Program-made: the position numbers and the translations under genes
Part shown: piece after piece, positions 1-14,675 of the stretch
Numbering within the stretch: the stretch's first letter is position 1
How the letters are laid out: every line of letters starts with the position of its first letter
From: Cardinalis cardinalis
Lineage: Eukaryota; Chordata; Aves; Passeriformes; Cardinalidae
Length of the DNA stretch: 64,000 nt
Direction: 5' to 3'
NCBI GenBank assembly: GCA_014549065.1
Contig: JACDOX010000004.1
Coordinates: 9,234,370-9,298,369 of the forward strand
The notes under the pieces: generated by a model
What the model was told of the DNA's origin: nothing
Seen by the model: only the letters and a program-made list of their open reading frames with translations
Database searches by the model: none

Positions 1-3000
1 TGAATTCAGTTTATTTCTGACAATGCAAAACAAAATTTGAAATTTCTTACAAAAAAGAGCATTAAAAGATTTATTAATCATATTCTGTCATATGATAGTA
101 TATGGATTCTCACATATAATTTCATAAAGTCTTCTATGTGTTTTTAACAGACATAGTGGGGAGCTAACATTAGTAACATTTGCAAACAGTTCTCTATGTT
201 TTCCATGTAATTCTGAGATACTTTCAGAACAATGTGCAAACATGGTGATACATATTTACAGAAAGGCCTATAAATATTTGTGTATGTAACATGGCCTGTT
301 CATCCTATGGCAAATAATTTCAGGTGAAGAATAAAAAATTTTGGTTTGTTACTAAAATCAAGAATGAAGAAGAGAAGTAAATTGGGGTTTTGATTCTGTG
401 GACTGAAAACTAATGTCTTGATGGATTCATTCAGGGGATTTTTTGTTCTCCCTTCAAATTTTTTTGAACTTGATAATAACTAACATGAATGCAAAAAAGG
501 AGCCAAATGTATCTAGAATCAAGGAAAGAAATGTTTTTCCTACCATGTTTTTTGGATATTATAGGATGGTTGTATGTCTAAGAACACACACAAGGTTCTG
601 TAACACACCATTTTCATTAATGCCTTACAAAGGGAGTTTGCTGATAATGTGTGTAACTGGCACAATCATTCTCTGTAGCTCTATTTGCAACGGTCAAGAA
701 ATTTTTACTNCTGTTTGAACCCAGTATGACATCTTGGATATATCATTCTACAGAAAAAAAGGGGCAGTGAGACTTCAAACAAAAAAAAAATATTTTGTAA
801 ATATCTAAAATTACTTCTCTTCCTGATAAAATGATATTGTAATCATGAATAAAAACATAATATAAAGATAGCAATATATCAGAAATATTTAAGGTCAGAC
901 TTTTTAATGCAGTGAAATTCTTAAGATGGAGTGGAAGAGGGTCAGGGAGGAGCTGCCAGGCTTTTCTTTTTAACTATTCGACAGATGTGCTAAGTACAGC
1001 TNCTCAAACNACTTCTGCTTTTCTCTTAATTACTNTTTCTTCTACATGTTTTCAGATGTCAACACTGTAACTAGTTACATGACTATATATGTACTTCTAT
1101 CACACAAACACCATATTGATGTTGTTCTTTCCACATTAGCTTTAGATATATTTTTTAGCTTGTCCTTAATAGCTGGTATGTGAAATAGCTTATATGACTG
1201 GTATGTGAAAGTATTTTTGTGTGCATATATTAAAATAATATTTTGAAAATAATTCCCAGTATTTGGTTTCAAAAAACAAGTTAATGCAATTCAAAGCATG
1301 AGCTGCCTTTGCCCTAAGCTTGTTAGAATGTCAGCCATGCACCTCTGATTGTGTTTGATTGAATCTAGCAGGGTCTGGCCAAATTAGAATAATGACTTTA
1401 AACCATTGTTTAGCATTTGCTGATGATACAATCACTGGGTCACATATGCACTCTATGAAATTTCCATCAGGCTTTTAAAATACTTTTTCGACAATCAGCA
1501 CATTGGGTGCTTTAAAGGTCAAGTAAGACGACAGGGCTTTTTGCATAATTATAAATGTAGAAATGCATACAGCAACTCTCAAGCACTTTTGCTGGGTAAG
1601 CTACCAGTAATTGCGCCTCAGTCAAAGCCAGCAGTAATAGTTCACAGTTTCCTCATTTGTAATCACACAAATGTAGTGATTAAATACTGGCCTATTAATT
1701 ATAACCTGAAGAGGAATTCTGTCTAAACAGTACGAAACCCATTGCTCAATGCCTCGCAGGTTGGAACGCTGGAAAGGTCAGACAATAATTTGATAACTAT
1801 TGATATAACAGTCCCTAAACATGGCAACGTCTGTATGAAATCCAAGTCCTTTTACATAATGTCTTTACCTTCTGACATTTTTCAGTGATGATTAAAAGAC
1901 ATTTTTAGGACTATCATAAAATGGTAAAAAAAGTAACAAAACAAATGGGAGAAGCGAAGGAGGGTAAGGGGGATGTTCAGAAAAACTATTTTGTCAGTCA
2001 TGCTGTGCAGCCTTGCCAGGAATAAAAATTCTTTNACCTGTTTTTTCTGATAGAAAAGGGAAATCTTTTGTTCTAGAAACAAGTTTGAAACTTTCACCTG
2101 TGTCTAGAAATTTCACTTCAATGTGGCCATGCTAAACAACAATAAATAATTCACTAATAACATTGAATTGTCTAGGTTGTAACATTAGCATTCAGTTTAT
2201 TATACAAAAGAAACTAGATATTTAAAACACCTATACCTAATATGAACTGTGAACCACCAGAAGTAAAGAAATTTTATTGTATCATAAAACAATCCCTAAT
2301 TCCCCAAATGGAATGGAGACAATNTTTTAATTGAAGCTGAGAACATATTTCACTTTAATTATATTTAGTTATTATTTATNGATTTATTAGCTTAAAAAAA
2401 GACAAATTGTTTTTCACTCAGTAGTGGAGGTTTACATTTTCTGGTTTCATACACAAACTGTTCTTTGCAGTAGAATATTTATTTTTGTAAAATTTTGACA
2501 AAACAATAAAACTACTGTCACTACAATCAAGAGAAACTTCTTCTTAAGGCACATTTAAAAGGTTGCATCAATTTTTACCAAGCACTGGTTTTGAAATCTT
2601 TACAGCTTTTCAAAGGTGTTTGAGGCAACTTTAGGAATTGATCAACTGGACCCCTCTACTCAGAAAGTTCTGCAGGTTTCAGTGTTGGAGGTTTACAAAG
2701 TCTGAATGAATAAAGCACTGAGCAACCAGCTCTGACCTTGGCTGGCCCTGCTTTGAGCCGGAGGTTGGGCTAAAGACTTCCTGAAGCCCTTTTTAGCCCA
2801 AAATACCCTATAATTCTACAAACCTAAGACACCTTCCTTCAGCAGAGAAAACCCCAGAAATTCCATAGTAATAACAGTTACAGAATAGGGCAGAATCTCT
2901 TATTACCTGCAGTAGATTTATCTAGACAGAACATATACCAGTTCACTCCCAGTCATTACATTTTCACTCTGCAGTAAAATGCATAATTTTACAATGCTCT

Positions 3001-6000
3001 CATCTACTGTGCTGACTTTGCTCTACTGAGACACCAGGTAACACACATTTCCATGTTGTAGATAAACCCGTTAGTCAACATCTATTTATTNTCATTTCTC
3101 TGACAGCATACTTCCTGAGCCTGAAGCTGATTTATTGGTCTGGTCTTACATTTAACTGTGATTTAACTAAATAAATAAGAACAATGAAACTAATGGCGCA
3201 AATTTCTCTAATAATACAACAAAGAAAGGAAATGAACTGTTTCATATTCTAAGAAATAAATAAATATAGTACCCCCTTTTCTTTTCACAGAAATTACACT
3301 TACACTACTATGCTAAAGTTCACAACTCGAGTTCAAATCCTGACATGGAATCATCCATATTTTTACGAAGTCATCACTGTTTCTGTTACAGTCACCATGG
3401 AAGTTACACATTATCTTCAATTCTGAAAATTCACTGGTTAGTGCAATTCAGGAATCATTTCAAACTCACCTTACCAAACTATTTTACCATAAAAATTTTT
3501 ATAGACATGACCTCAGACTTGCCAGTTGGTCTCAGTCCAGAGACCAGCCTTCAGATTTTAGTTTAATGTACTACTTTAGCTATAGCTAAAGAAAAAAACA
3601 ACTATCTGTGCCTGTGGCCCTTTCTGTCTTTGCAGTTTCCTGCTTCTGGTTTCTTTCTGCTCACATCATACCAACCATAGATACTACTTACAGAAATTAA
3701 ACTTAGAAAACTGTATGCATTTATTTAAAGTTGAGGCAGATGTGTCACTTAGGGAAAAGTTTGGCTCAAATGAGAGCACTGTATTTAAGTATTCAGAGAG
3801 CAGGAAGTTTAGAGTTGGATTTAGACTCGTAACACTGTAATTTTAAGTGAATCTTACAGACTGTTTATAATAAAAAAATAGTTACATTGTGGGAAATTCA
3901 AATTTACATCAGCTCTGCTGGCCAATGTTATTTCTGATCTCTATACCCTATCTGTGCTCTCCTTAATACAAGTTCTATGCTTATGACACGTGGCCAAAGC
4001 AGCCACAGAACACGGAACCCACTTTTAGTATCCATAAGTACCTCCTGATGTTCCATAGAAAATAATACAGAACAAAGCCCGATATATTGCTATTGGTCTG
4101 TTATTAGAGTCCTATTTTACTGGGTTTATGTTTCTGCTCCTGCAATAAGCTGCTTCAGAAGATAATGCAGAAAGTTGTAATTCTTATAAGTGACACTAAT
4201 GATCTCCTTTGAGATCCAAAGCAAAAAAAGTAGCTATGACAGAAACATTTCCAGAATTTTTAAAAATTAAACAACTTGAGGAAGAAAATTTCACAATACA
4301 TGATAGAATTGTCATTTGCATGATTCTAAATTTTAATGAATGTCTGCTTTAAGGTAGAGTTCTGAGAATATGTAGAATGTGATTTATACACAAAATGTAG
4401 CATGACTAAGTAAGCTTTTATTTTAAAGAGGCTGTAAAACAACAGCTTGTATCAAACTAATTGGTGGAATTTAATCACTATTAACTATTATTAGGATCAA
4501 ATTAGTATAATTAAATCCATTGCGTTCAATGATATTACAAGGAAAAGGCAGTTGCTTATCCTCTGTTGATTCATAAGAAGTTTGTGAAAAACAGCCAGTC
4601 TGGAAAACTAAAAAATATGTGCAACATCTTAAATTTCCATTTCATAATGAGTTTTTATTTCAATTAGGATTTTTTTTAACATTGCATTGATGCAAAATAA
4701 AATAAAATTACTTAGCTGAAAAAAGTCCCATAAGTTTTAAACCATTTTTTTAGTAGAAGACTTGATCAGTGCAAGGTAGGGGTTTTTTCCTGTACTCAGA
4801 CAGCTATGTAAGCAGAAAGTCTACTTTCACTATTCTTAATTTATGGAAACTAAATGCAAGATACAAAAATATTAATGCCCAGTTTCTATGACATAATTTC
4901 TAGGTTTTATCCATTTCCACTATTCCTTTCTCTGTGGAATTTTAGTTCTTTCTGAATGAATAAAGGAATTGCTGTAGTGACTTTAGAATAGCAAAAGATA
5001 TTCTGCCATGTCTGGCAATGCAGGACTAAGATCTTTCCTACACAGTTCTAAAGGAATATCATCCTGTAGCATCAGCAGTATAACCCCATGATTGTTTGCT
5101 GGCAGAAATTGTTTCTGAAACAAAGTTAAATTGATAATTTTAAGAAGACAAACTTCAAGCTAACATTTTAAAGAAACTCTGAAGTTAGTGGAGGGCTGTG
5201 GGCTCCACCATATACAGTAGATATGGTGGAGCCTGGATAGTCTCACTGGCACCTTATATATAGTTACAGGTGCAGTTTGAATGGCACCTTAGGCAAAGGA
5301 CCCTACATGTGCCCTGGAAACATGGGTCAGCAGCCAAACAAAGAAAGAAGAAGAATAAAGTGGTTTAAACATGGAAAAAACAACCAAGACTTTTGAGGTC
5401 AAAAGTGTCCCTTTAACATTCAGGCATTCTGAATTGTCTCCCTTTTGTTGGAGTAACTTATCCAAAAAGTCATGAGCCCCCTCTTTAAGGATAGACTTTA
5501 TTTAGCACATAAGATAACTAGATTCTTAAAAGATTATTTTTTTAATAATGAAAATGTAGCTATATGTATGATTAAATAAAATCCTTGAAAGCAAATTTAC
5601 TCTCTAACTTGAAATAAATTTTCTACTAGATATAATTGGTCCTAAACAAAATCTTCTTCTTTTGTCTCTCCTTCGTCTTCTTTTTTTCAGGATTTTCTGT
5701 CTGCGCTGTTGCTGCAGACTCTCTGCAGGCTCCATCCTGCCCTTCAGGGGAAAAAAAAGCTTATTTGCTTTCAGAAGAGGTGCAGTCTCCCTGCCTCCAG
5801 ATAACTCTGACTGAAAGGGATTCATGTGAGATAAAGTAGAAAGCNAGCTTCCTTCTTGCTGCGTAGGAGTTACCGTGTACAGAATTCACACAGCACTGTC
5901 TCAGTAAACAAGGCTGCTACACTGCCTGTCCTGCTCTTTGCATATCCTGCTCTATTCAGAGGAGAAAAGGATTGCTTGCATCATCTTTCAAATACTCATG

Positions 6001-7856
6001 CTGCCTCATATCTGCTGCAGTACAATGACTTTTAAAAAAAATGTATGACTTCAGGTTTCTGGATGCAATGTGCAGTNCCTATCAGCATTTTTCTCCCACT
6101 ATAGAGCCATCTAATTATTTTCATCTCTCCATTTTCTGGACATGTCTCAAATAACAGAGTGGCAAAAGGGTATATAGCAGACAAAAATATCTTTGAGGTG
6201 AGAGTGAATTACACCTCTTATATGTCTGCACTGCTGGCTCAGTCCTGAGCATTACCTCAATACCTGAGACATCGGGTTAGCAGGGTCAGAAGGGAATCTT
6301 TACCCACCTTTTATTTTCAGCTTTTTACTGAAGTACTGGCTGGGGTTTGCCAGACAGAATGATCTGTATACATAAACCACTCACCAATGCTGTGGGATTA
6401 GGATGAGGTGATCACAGTAAAGTGTATCTTAGGAAAATATTTAATAGAAGGGCTAGATTTAAATGAAGACTATATTTTTCATAGACTTCAAACAAAATAT
6501 TGATCATTTAAGACATAGAAGTGGTCAAACTAGTGGTCCCTTGGTGGTCAAATAATGTTCTCTTCTGGCCTGAAAATTTAAACCCAAGAAATTTTAGAAA
6601 TTTTGACTTAGATAAAAATGGTAGCTTATCTTACTTTATGCTGCTGTGTTCAAATCACAATATACTTTCATCCATAGAGAGAAAAAGAAGTTCTATAAAA
6701 TATTTTTTAAAACCTATATTTTTTTTCTCCACTAAGTTTCCTTTATTATAGCTAGTATATTTACTTCTTACTAATATGCATATATTGTATAAAATACATT
6801 GATATCATATGTGAAAACCTGAGTTCTTAAAATCACAAAATTGATTTTTTTAATTACAAAATCAAAGTTCTCAGTGCCTTTAAGTGTATAAAAGGAAATA
6901 CTAGATTGTGTGCATTATATATATTATGTCTGCTTTCCTAAAACCAAAATCCATTCAGAAATAGGATACTGGTACATTCAATTACTTTTTATAAGGGAAA
7001 ATATTTATAATATATTTAAAAAGTCAGCTGATAATATTATTTATTTTAAAAAATAGTAATTTGAATTATTCTGGTAAGAAAATTTTGAATGTTCTGTGAA
7101 ATTAATAATGTGAATAGAGTTAAGAATTATTGTATAGATCACATGGGATAGAATGGGATTTAAATACTCTTAAACAGATAACCAGCTAAAGACATGTNCT
7201 GAGGAAACACCTCCAGCAAATACATAAATTGTTTAGACAATATCTCTAANAGATATGACACTTGGTGATATGCAGCAGTCAGTAAGAGAGGCTAGTTGTT
7301 TCTTTGCTTTTTGTGATAAAGACAGACAAAGAAAGGCAATTTCTAGTATTAAAAAAAATTAAACATTCTGAATGTAAAATAAAAATATACTTTTGTTTTT
7401 CACAATAAACACACCTCAAAGAACAGTAGAATCATTAGTGTTGTTTTGGTACAGTAGTTCTACTATTGAAGCGTAAGATGTTCTCCTAAAAAAAAATAGT
7501 TCAGCCTAACTGGTATTTTAAAAAGATCTAAGATTAATAGAATATGACTGCAGTGATACACTGTACTTGAAACTTATTTCTGGTATTTGTGCACAAAAAT
7601 GATCTTCAGCTACAGAAATCTATGCTTATTCACAGAGGAAACTGGGTAAATATAAATTCATGGATGGTCTCTTTCCTTAATAATTGTTCAGCAGCAGATA
7701 TAATAAATGCATTCTCCCATTCAACCTGTGTATGGATCAACCTATGTATGGATCAGTTTTCTTATCTGTGTTTTTTACTGAGATGCTGTTATTGCTCTCT
7801 AGCATCTACAGAGTCATTATTTCCACAGTGTTTTAAGTCATTAAAAAGGGAGAACT
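1..7856. other. AT-rich non-coding sequence, probably intron
   Basis: There is no ORF longer than 91 codons, and none resembles a known protein. The stretch contains the perfect hairpin at 5201-5233 and a pyrimidine-rich run around 5650-5690. A short 11-codon open stretch with splice-like ends near 2101-2134 was examined and is too small to call. If the two laminin-G exons belong to a minus-strand gene, this stretch is part of its downstream intron or further downstream sequence. Confidence 0.6.
5201..5233. repeat. Perfect 13-bp hairpin (inverted repeat)
   Basis: The left arm GGCTCCACCATAT at 5201-5213 and the right arm ATATGGTGGAGCC at 5221-5233 are exact reverse complements around a 7-base spacer (ACAGTAG). 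There is no flanking target-site duplication that I can recognise, so a transposon origin is not shown. Confidence 0.9.
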
Positions 7857-8243
7857 ATCACAGAATAATACAATAATTAAGGTTGGAAAAGACCTCTAAG
7901 GTCACCAGTCAAATCATTAACCTAATATTGCAAAGTTCATCACTAAACCATGTCCNTAATTGCAACCTATAAATTTAAAAAAATTACTTCCAGTGCAGGT
8001 CAAACCTCTTTGGGCAGCCTTTTCCAANGCTTAACAACCAATACTCTGAAGAAATTTTACCTAATATCCAACCTGAACTTCCCCTCGTGCAGCTTGAGGC
8101 CATTTCCTCTCATCTTGTTACCTGGGAGAAGGTACTGACCTCCACTTGGCTACAGCCTCCTTTCAGGTATTTATAGAGAGCATAGAGTATTTATGGTGTC
8201 TCCTGAACTTCCTTTTCTTCCAGTTGAACAACTCCAGCTCCCA
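7857..8243 (-). mobile_element. CR1 LINE 3' fragment, minus strand
   Basis: On the + strand the fragment starts with a decayed 'atcacagaataatac' terminal repeat followed by 'aaggttggaaaagacctct'. This is the reverse complement of the CR1 3' end. Downstream blocks such as 'cttgaggccatttcctct' and 'agcctcctttcaggtattt' are standard CR1 3'-region wording. It is a 5'-truncated, diverged non-LTR retrotransposon tail of about 390 bp with no coding capacity. Confidence 0.85.
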
Positions 8244-11200
8244 AATGGAAAGACACATTAAAGAACAATTAATTTGTGAACTATTTATGAGATAAAGTAA
8301 AATAAAAAAAAATTAGTCACAGGAGGGAATATTATTGGCTTGGTTCCTCCTCTACTAATCTGTGAAAGGATTAAAATCAAATTAACTCTCTCTAAATGTA
8401 CTGTGCACATTAGCAGAATGAACTGGAAAACACACATGTTCTGACTAGGAAGATTTCAGAATTTTTCCTCTATCTACTGTTTTCTGATTCTTATTTGGCT
8501 TCAGTTTCATAAATCGGGATCTCCTTTGATTCTGTTGCTTCAATCCAGCATAACCATTTCTGTGGCACTGTTCTGCTCTGCTAGCAGGCAGGAATAGTGT
8601 CATCATGCAACAGAAATCTTCAGCCCCCAGAAATTAGTTGTTCACCTTTTGAGCTACTTGTGCCAATAGTCAACCTATACTGTTACAAAATTAATATCTT
8701 TTTCCTTTCACAAGGATTTAATAATACTCTTTTTGGGTATACTGTTCGTTTTTCCTGCTCATCTGTGTGATATATACCATATCTATTCAATGTTAAATTT
8801 CTTTATCTTTGTCCAAAATCCCCAAACCAAAATGAAAAAAGAATCCTTCCAATTTTCTTCACACTTCACAATCAACTCCTATTTTCCACAATTCCTATTT
8901 TCCACTTTACCAATNCAGTTCTTGACATCAGTATCAATATTTCCAATGTTTTAATTATTTTCATTCCATATTAAATGAAAATGCCTGCATTTCTAAGCTA
9001 TATTCTCAAACCCATTTTTTTTCAGTGACTTGGCATCTCTGCAGTGTATAATGGACATTAAGTAGCAGATATAACCTACTAAGGATTTAACATACAGTGA
9101 ATTTACGAAAATACAAATGTCATTTTATTACCAGTGTTAATACATCATAAATAAATCAAACTAAATATAAAAACCTGTACTTTATCCAAGTAACCTTCAC
9201 TGATCTGGGAAAAGTTTCAGACCACATAAAAATTAGAAATTATTAGATAAGTTAGCACATGTATTTCATTCCCCCCTAGTTTTACACTAGGCACTTTAGG
9301 AGGGACTGAAAAAAAAGACCAACACAATTGTGGCTAAGAAGTATGTTTGTGAGGACCCTGTCAACGGCCAGTTTAGAGGTCCAGCAACTTCCTAAATCTT
9401 TTGTATTGGTAACAAATACAAAACAGGCTAAACCCTGCTGGATCCAAGTACTAAAACTTCTTGCAGCTGATGCAAGTCCATTGACAGCTTTCTTGGGAGA
9501 TGAGAAGAAAATTAAAAGACCCTGAAGCTATTTCATATCAAGAATATATTTATCACTGCATTTCATAAATATTGAATACAGCTCTCTAACTAAACAGCAG
9601 CAATTGGTAATATCTTTTGACTTATACTGCTTCTTGAGGATATGGACCATTAAGCATGTTTTCAATGAGTATATGACATTTACATGGTACATGAAACAAC
9701 AGATGAGTGACTTCTTCACCCATATGCTGTCATGCTAAAAAATGAAAGTCAAAATTCTGCACCTTTGTGATAAAATAAAAATAGGAATCTACAATAAAAG
9801 TGAAATAAAAAGAACTAAAAAAAAACAAAACAGAGAAGCATCTGCAGGATTTGCTACCCACTTTATCTATCATATGCTTATCTTACCTGCCTAAAAGCCC
9901 TAGGGAAAATATGAGGTTTGTAGCACGTTGTGAAGGATAATAAATACAGGATACTTTGCACCATATGGATTATCTCAGACTCTCATAAAAAACTGTCAAA
10001 ACCAAGCAATATAAAAGCTCCTGAATGAGCATATGTTGCATTTTGGCATGATTATAAAGATCTTTTTCTGACTAGAGGAATCAAAAAACTTTTACATCTC
10101 AAAAGCANGACAATCAATCAGTAAAAGTCCTATGGGTTACTACTGCAAAACTTGAATTAAAAACAATAGGAGTTAAAGTAGAGGAATAAAACACTCTTTG
10201 AAAAGCAATTGCCAGATTTTGCAGTCAGTTTCCAATGGAGCACAACACCAGATTATAATCCAAATGATCTCAGACAATTAAAAAAATTCAAACATGATAA
10301 ACTCATATTAAAGAATGAAGCTGTATTCATGACATCTATTGCATAATCAATTTATAAATGGACAAATTTGCTAAAGCAATTGACAATTACAATCTGAAAC
10401 CTCAATTATAAAAAAATAATTTTGTCATAATTGAGGAAACTATTTGTATCTGTACTGAAATGGAGAACACTGGGGCAAGAAAAGGCAAATTTCTAATATT
10501 GCTGCTGCAGTTTTGTTTGTTTCTGCAATACATATTACTTTATCAACTTGTTTTGATGACAAAGATTGAAGAAGCAAAAGCTTAAAGCAGTTAATGGAGG
10601 CAGTTTTATGAAGGCTAGAATGAGAAGATTATGGTCGAATGTCCCCTGCATTGCCTGTAAGAAAACTGTATCTTCACTATAAAACCAAGTGTGTAAACCT
10701 TCCAGTGCTTGAGTCTAACATTTTCTTCTCTTCACAATATCCTGCAGTAATCCAATCCCTGTGGGATATTGCCCATATCCATTTTTCACTGTAGCTCACT
10801 CACTTCCCTGGTAACACTCTTAAGAAAACCAAAACAATAGTCAGAAATGTGAGTGAAACAGCTGCAATGAAATTTCATTAACAGGCTTAGTATACGGTAA
10901 ACCATGGTAGTTTACATGAAATGGAACTTTCAGGCACAGCTCTGAGGCAAACCTTGGCAACGCTGGTTTTAGCAGCCAATGCCACAAATTAGACTAATCT
11001 GATGCAAAAAGTTACATTCTAACCCAAATTATCCACAATATCCCAGATTTTGAAGCAAATACAGTCCTAACATTGTACCAAATTTATTAAATTATTACAG
11101 TTTTTGTAGTCACAATATTCCATCATCAGGAAAAATATACTTCAGCAATGCTGCTACTTTTCTTTCAGCATGAATATCATGATGAACCATGAGAACTGGA

Positions 11201-12113
11201 TAAAGGACATTGTTTGACAGAAATTTGCACATTTTTTACAAACATTAGATAGTGTGTCATTTATTTAATTTTTGTGAGGAATTATTTCTGTGGGATAAAG
11301 GAAGCAGTAAAATGTTCTCCTGCAAGGAGAAAAGGAAGATACTGTCACTATCTAATTTTCACTGTACTTAAACTTGTATTTAACAGCAGTCACTACTTTT
11401 AGGTCTACTTTCATTTAATATGATATCGTAGAGGCATCACACTCTTTGAAGATGGCTTATCTTCAGTAGCTGAAATGCACTGCTCTTCCTTAATTGAAAA
11501 GACAAAATCCTTTCCATCACAGGACTACATCAAAAGAGTTCCAAAAACTAAGATAACATTAAATAATTAAAATAAGCATTTTCTTTTAAAAAAATTTGTT
11601 ATTATCCACAATATCTGTTCATAATGCTTAACATATGCACAACAAAGAAAATCCCATGTGTATACCCGCTATGTTACAATATGCAGTATCTCCTACATTC
11701 CCATTTAACTTCAAGAGTTTCCCAGATACCATTGTTCAAAACTTAAAATATTTATCTCACTAAAAATCAGTTCTGAGAAGATTAAATATTTGCAAGCCTC
11801 TAGAAAGTTGCTGAATAAGTTACAGAAATTTTTCACCAAAGCTATTTTAAGTTTTTTTTATGCTGTATTACACTGCAGTTGATTAAATGAAATGTTAACT
11901 TCATAAAACAATTAACTCTATTTCAAGACTGACTCTATCAAACTTAACTGTCAACAATACATATTTAATTGTCAATATAGGAAAAAATGTAAAGCATATA
12001 TATACAGGATATATACTTTATAATNAACTCAAGCACATGTGAAAATGCGTGAGATGACAGTGAGAAGCAACTCCAAAACTTTCTGACATCTACATCACTA
12101 ATATTTTGAATCT
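8244..12113. other. AT-rich non-coding sequence between two CR1 tails
   Basis: The stretch holds only short chance ORFs (up to 73 codons) and no recognised element. A strong GTAAGA donor-like site (minus strand) at about 9887 is preceded by two open frames but has no domain signature, so I do not call an exon. Confidence 0.55.
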
Positions 12114-12640
12114 TAGAATCATAGAATCACAGAGTTGTTTAGGTTGGAAAAGATATTTAAAGCCATCAAGTTCAACTGTTAAACCAGCACTGCCAAATCC
12201 ATCCAACACTAAAACCTAGCTCTAACTGCCATGTCTACATGATTTTTATATATCTCCAGTGATGGTGACTCAGCCACTTCCCTGTACAGCCTCCTTCAGT
12301 GTTTTACAACCCTTTCTGTGAAGTTTTTTTTTCCAATATCCAATCTAAACCTCCCCTGGTGCAACTTGAGGCCATTTCCTCTTGTCTGATTTCTTGTTAG
12401 TCGAGAGAAGAGCCCCACCTCACTATAGCCTCCTTTCAGGGAGTTGTAGGGGGGCCATAAGGTCTCCTTTCAGCCTCTTCTTCTCCCAGCCAAACGGCCC
12501 CAGCCCCCTCAGCCACTTCTCCTAAGCCTCACACAATTGGCCTCGACCCATTGATTCAGTCTGCCCAGATCCTTCTGCAGAGCTTTCTTGCCCTCCAACG
12601 AACCAACACTCACACACAACTTGGTGTCATCTGCAGAATG
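12114..12640 (-). mobile_element. CR1 LINE 3' fragment, minus strand, about 525 bp
   Basis: The + strand begins 'gaatcatagaatcacagag' followed by 'ttaggttggaaaagatattt', the reverse complement of the CR1 terminus with its ATTCTATG-type repeats. It continues through 'gccatttcctcttgtctgat', 'cccagccccctcagccactt' and 'acttggtgtcatctgcagaa'. This is the best preserved and longest CR1 tail here. It is truncated at its 5' end (high coordinate), as most avian CR1 copies are. Confidence 0.93.
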
Positions 12641-14675
12641 TCATCTTAAAACAACTATTTCCAGAACTATTTCTATTCTTCTAAAGTGAGTAGAATGATT
12701 AATTATTAATTGCTCTGTAACTAGCCTGAATCTCATAAATGGCATGTATGCCTTCTTTTTCAGCAGGAAAAATAAGCGTGGCCCATTTCCTGAGCTGTCC
12801 TGAAATAATTTCCTGCAAATGAAAGAGAGTTCCTTTTTTTTTTTTATGCTCAAAAGGAAAAGAAAAATATTAAAGTTAGGTTGTTTTCTTGTTTCATGGG
12901 CTATCATCATGGGCTGATTTAGAGACTCAAGCTTTTTTCTGTTTTATGGAGTAGGGGGAAAATGCAAAGTGTAAGTGTATTCCCATCATGGTAATTAGTG
13001 GATCTCCAAGGGATGACAGTGACATCACAGTTTGAATGCTTCAGTGCCAGGGGAAAGGCACTGTAGAGAGTTCCACATTACTGAGGGTTCAGATATTCAT
13101 GCTTTTGCTATTTTCAGGATCTTAACTTTTTCTTAAAATGAGCAACAAAGGAATAACAATTTAATTATAATGGATTTAAACTATCTAAGTAACTAGAAAT
13201 TTTATGTCTCCACTTATCCCCTTTCTGTTCACTTGGGATTTGTCTTCTTTGGGATCCTCTCTTACTTGTATTTAATGAGCTTGCAGAGTACTTGAGTATT
13301 TAGTATCTATTCATATAGAAGTGCTTAATGATTTTATCATCTTTATATCTCTTCTCTAAAAACTATTTTCCAATTTAATTTCTCTATTTTGGTATGGAGG
13401 GGGAGTCATAACCAGGAAATAAACAGAACTCCGTATGTTATTAGATTTTAGAGAATTTCACTTTTATCAGTGTCATTGAGATACTGTATTCTATTTTTCC
13501 CTGGTCGCAGAGGAGCTTACACTTGCTTTAGCTTCCATTAGCATGGCTTGGTTTATGCTGCTCCTTCTTGCGTGATAAGCACAACCACAGTGGATTACTG
13601 GCTTTTGCTCCTTGCATTAATTTGTGTATGTTACTGAGCAGTCCTAGCCATCAGTGTGGTTTAACTTGCTGGAAAAAAATTATGATAGCAANGGTAACTG
13701 AAATGCAGAAAAAAACTTTGTTTCTCCTCACTGAATACTCACTGCCACATCTGAGGCAGCAGCTGCAGTATAATGGATACAGACTCCACCATATTTCCCA
13801 TGGAAGGAAGGGGACACAGTCTTGCCCTGCAAAAGTTCTTAATTTAACAATGTTTGGACAGATATAGATATAAAAGGCCTATTCCAGTGAAAAGTTTGTA
13901 TTCCTTCTGCACTCCTCCATAAGCATTTTAAGGACTAACTTACTCCTGAGAGACAAGCAGACAGCTAGCTTGTCTTCTTCTTGCTGGACAAGACGGCTGG
14001 ACCTATTTTAAGCTATCTAATAGGAACTAGGCACCCAGAGAGCACACTAGGTGCCTAACTTTCCTATAAAGTGAATGCAAAACTTTCACTTCCAAGGCTG
14101 TGGATTCTATGAGCACAGACATTTGGTGATTAGATACATCTATGTACAAACACCATGGAAAGCCTACTACCTACCTCATTTTCCTACCTCATTTTCTTTT
14201 CATTTTATTCTCCTTCAGTTGCACATATTGTTACTTTTACAGGAATAATATATCCTATTAGAATTGCAAGTCAGTGACAGCAATGAAAGTCATGGTGCTG
14301 CTTCTGCCTATCTATTTATTTTCCAAGATTTTTCTATAAATCACACTCTCATTGTTGGAAATTCAACTATTTCCTGGACTGAGTAGCTTGGATTTACTGT
14401 GCAGCATCTTCTCTGACTGAATGTTTGTGTTTGCTACAGTAAATCACTTCAATAAGAATAAATTTATTTCCACTAAGCACATCAGGGATGTGATGAGCAC
14501 TGTCCAACTGTAGATTTAAACATTCTCTCCAAGGATGTGCTGTGGCCCAGACTACCATAACATAATTTTACAGTACATGTTCAGGTATCATAGTTAATCA
14601 GACATAATATCTGTGGGATTTACTAATGGTCCAAACTCTGTGATCTTTGATAAAAACAGAAAACAGTAAACTTAC
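12641..14675. other. Non-coding intronic sequence downstream of the exon pair
   Basis: No further laminin-G exon is visible in the 2 kb below 14676. The next exon should begin with one base completing an AGN codon. Short ORFs of 89-99 codons are present but unrecognised. Confidence 0.6.

Noticed and set aside
2101..2134. 34-bp minus-strand segment reading HGHIEVKFLDT between AG and GTGAAAG
   Set aside because: It superficially resembles a laminin-G strand, but a 34-bp exon with a non-ideal donor is below what I can support.
5604..5839. Overlapping 73- and 67-codon frames on opposite strands near a pyrimidine-rich tract
   Set aside because: The basic Arg/Lys run is just the translation of a purine-rich strand. 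No start context or homology was recognised.
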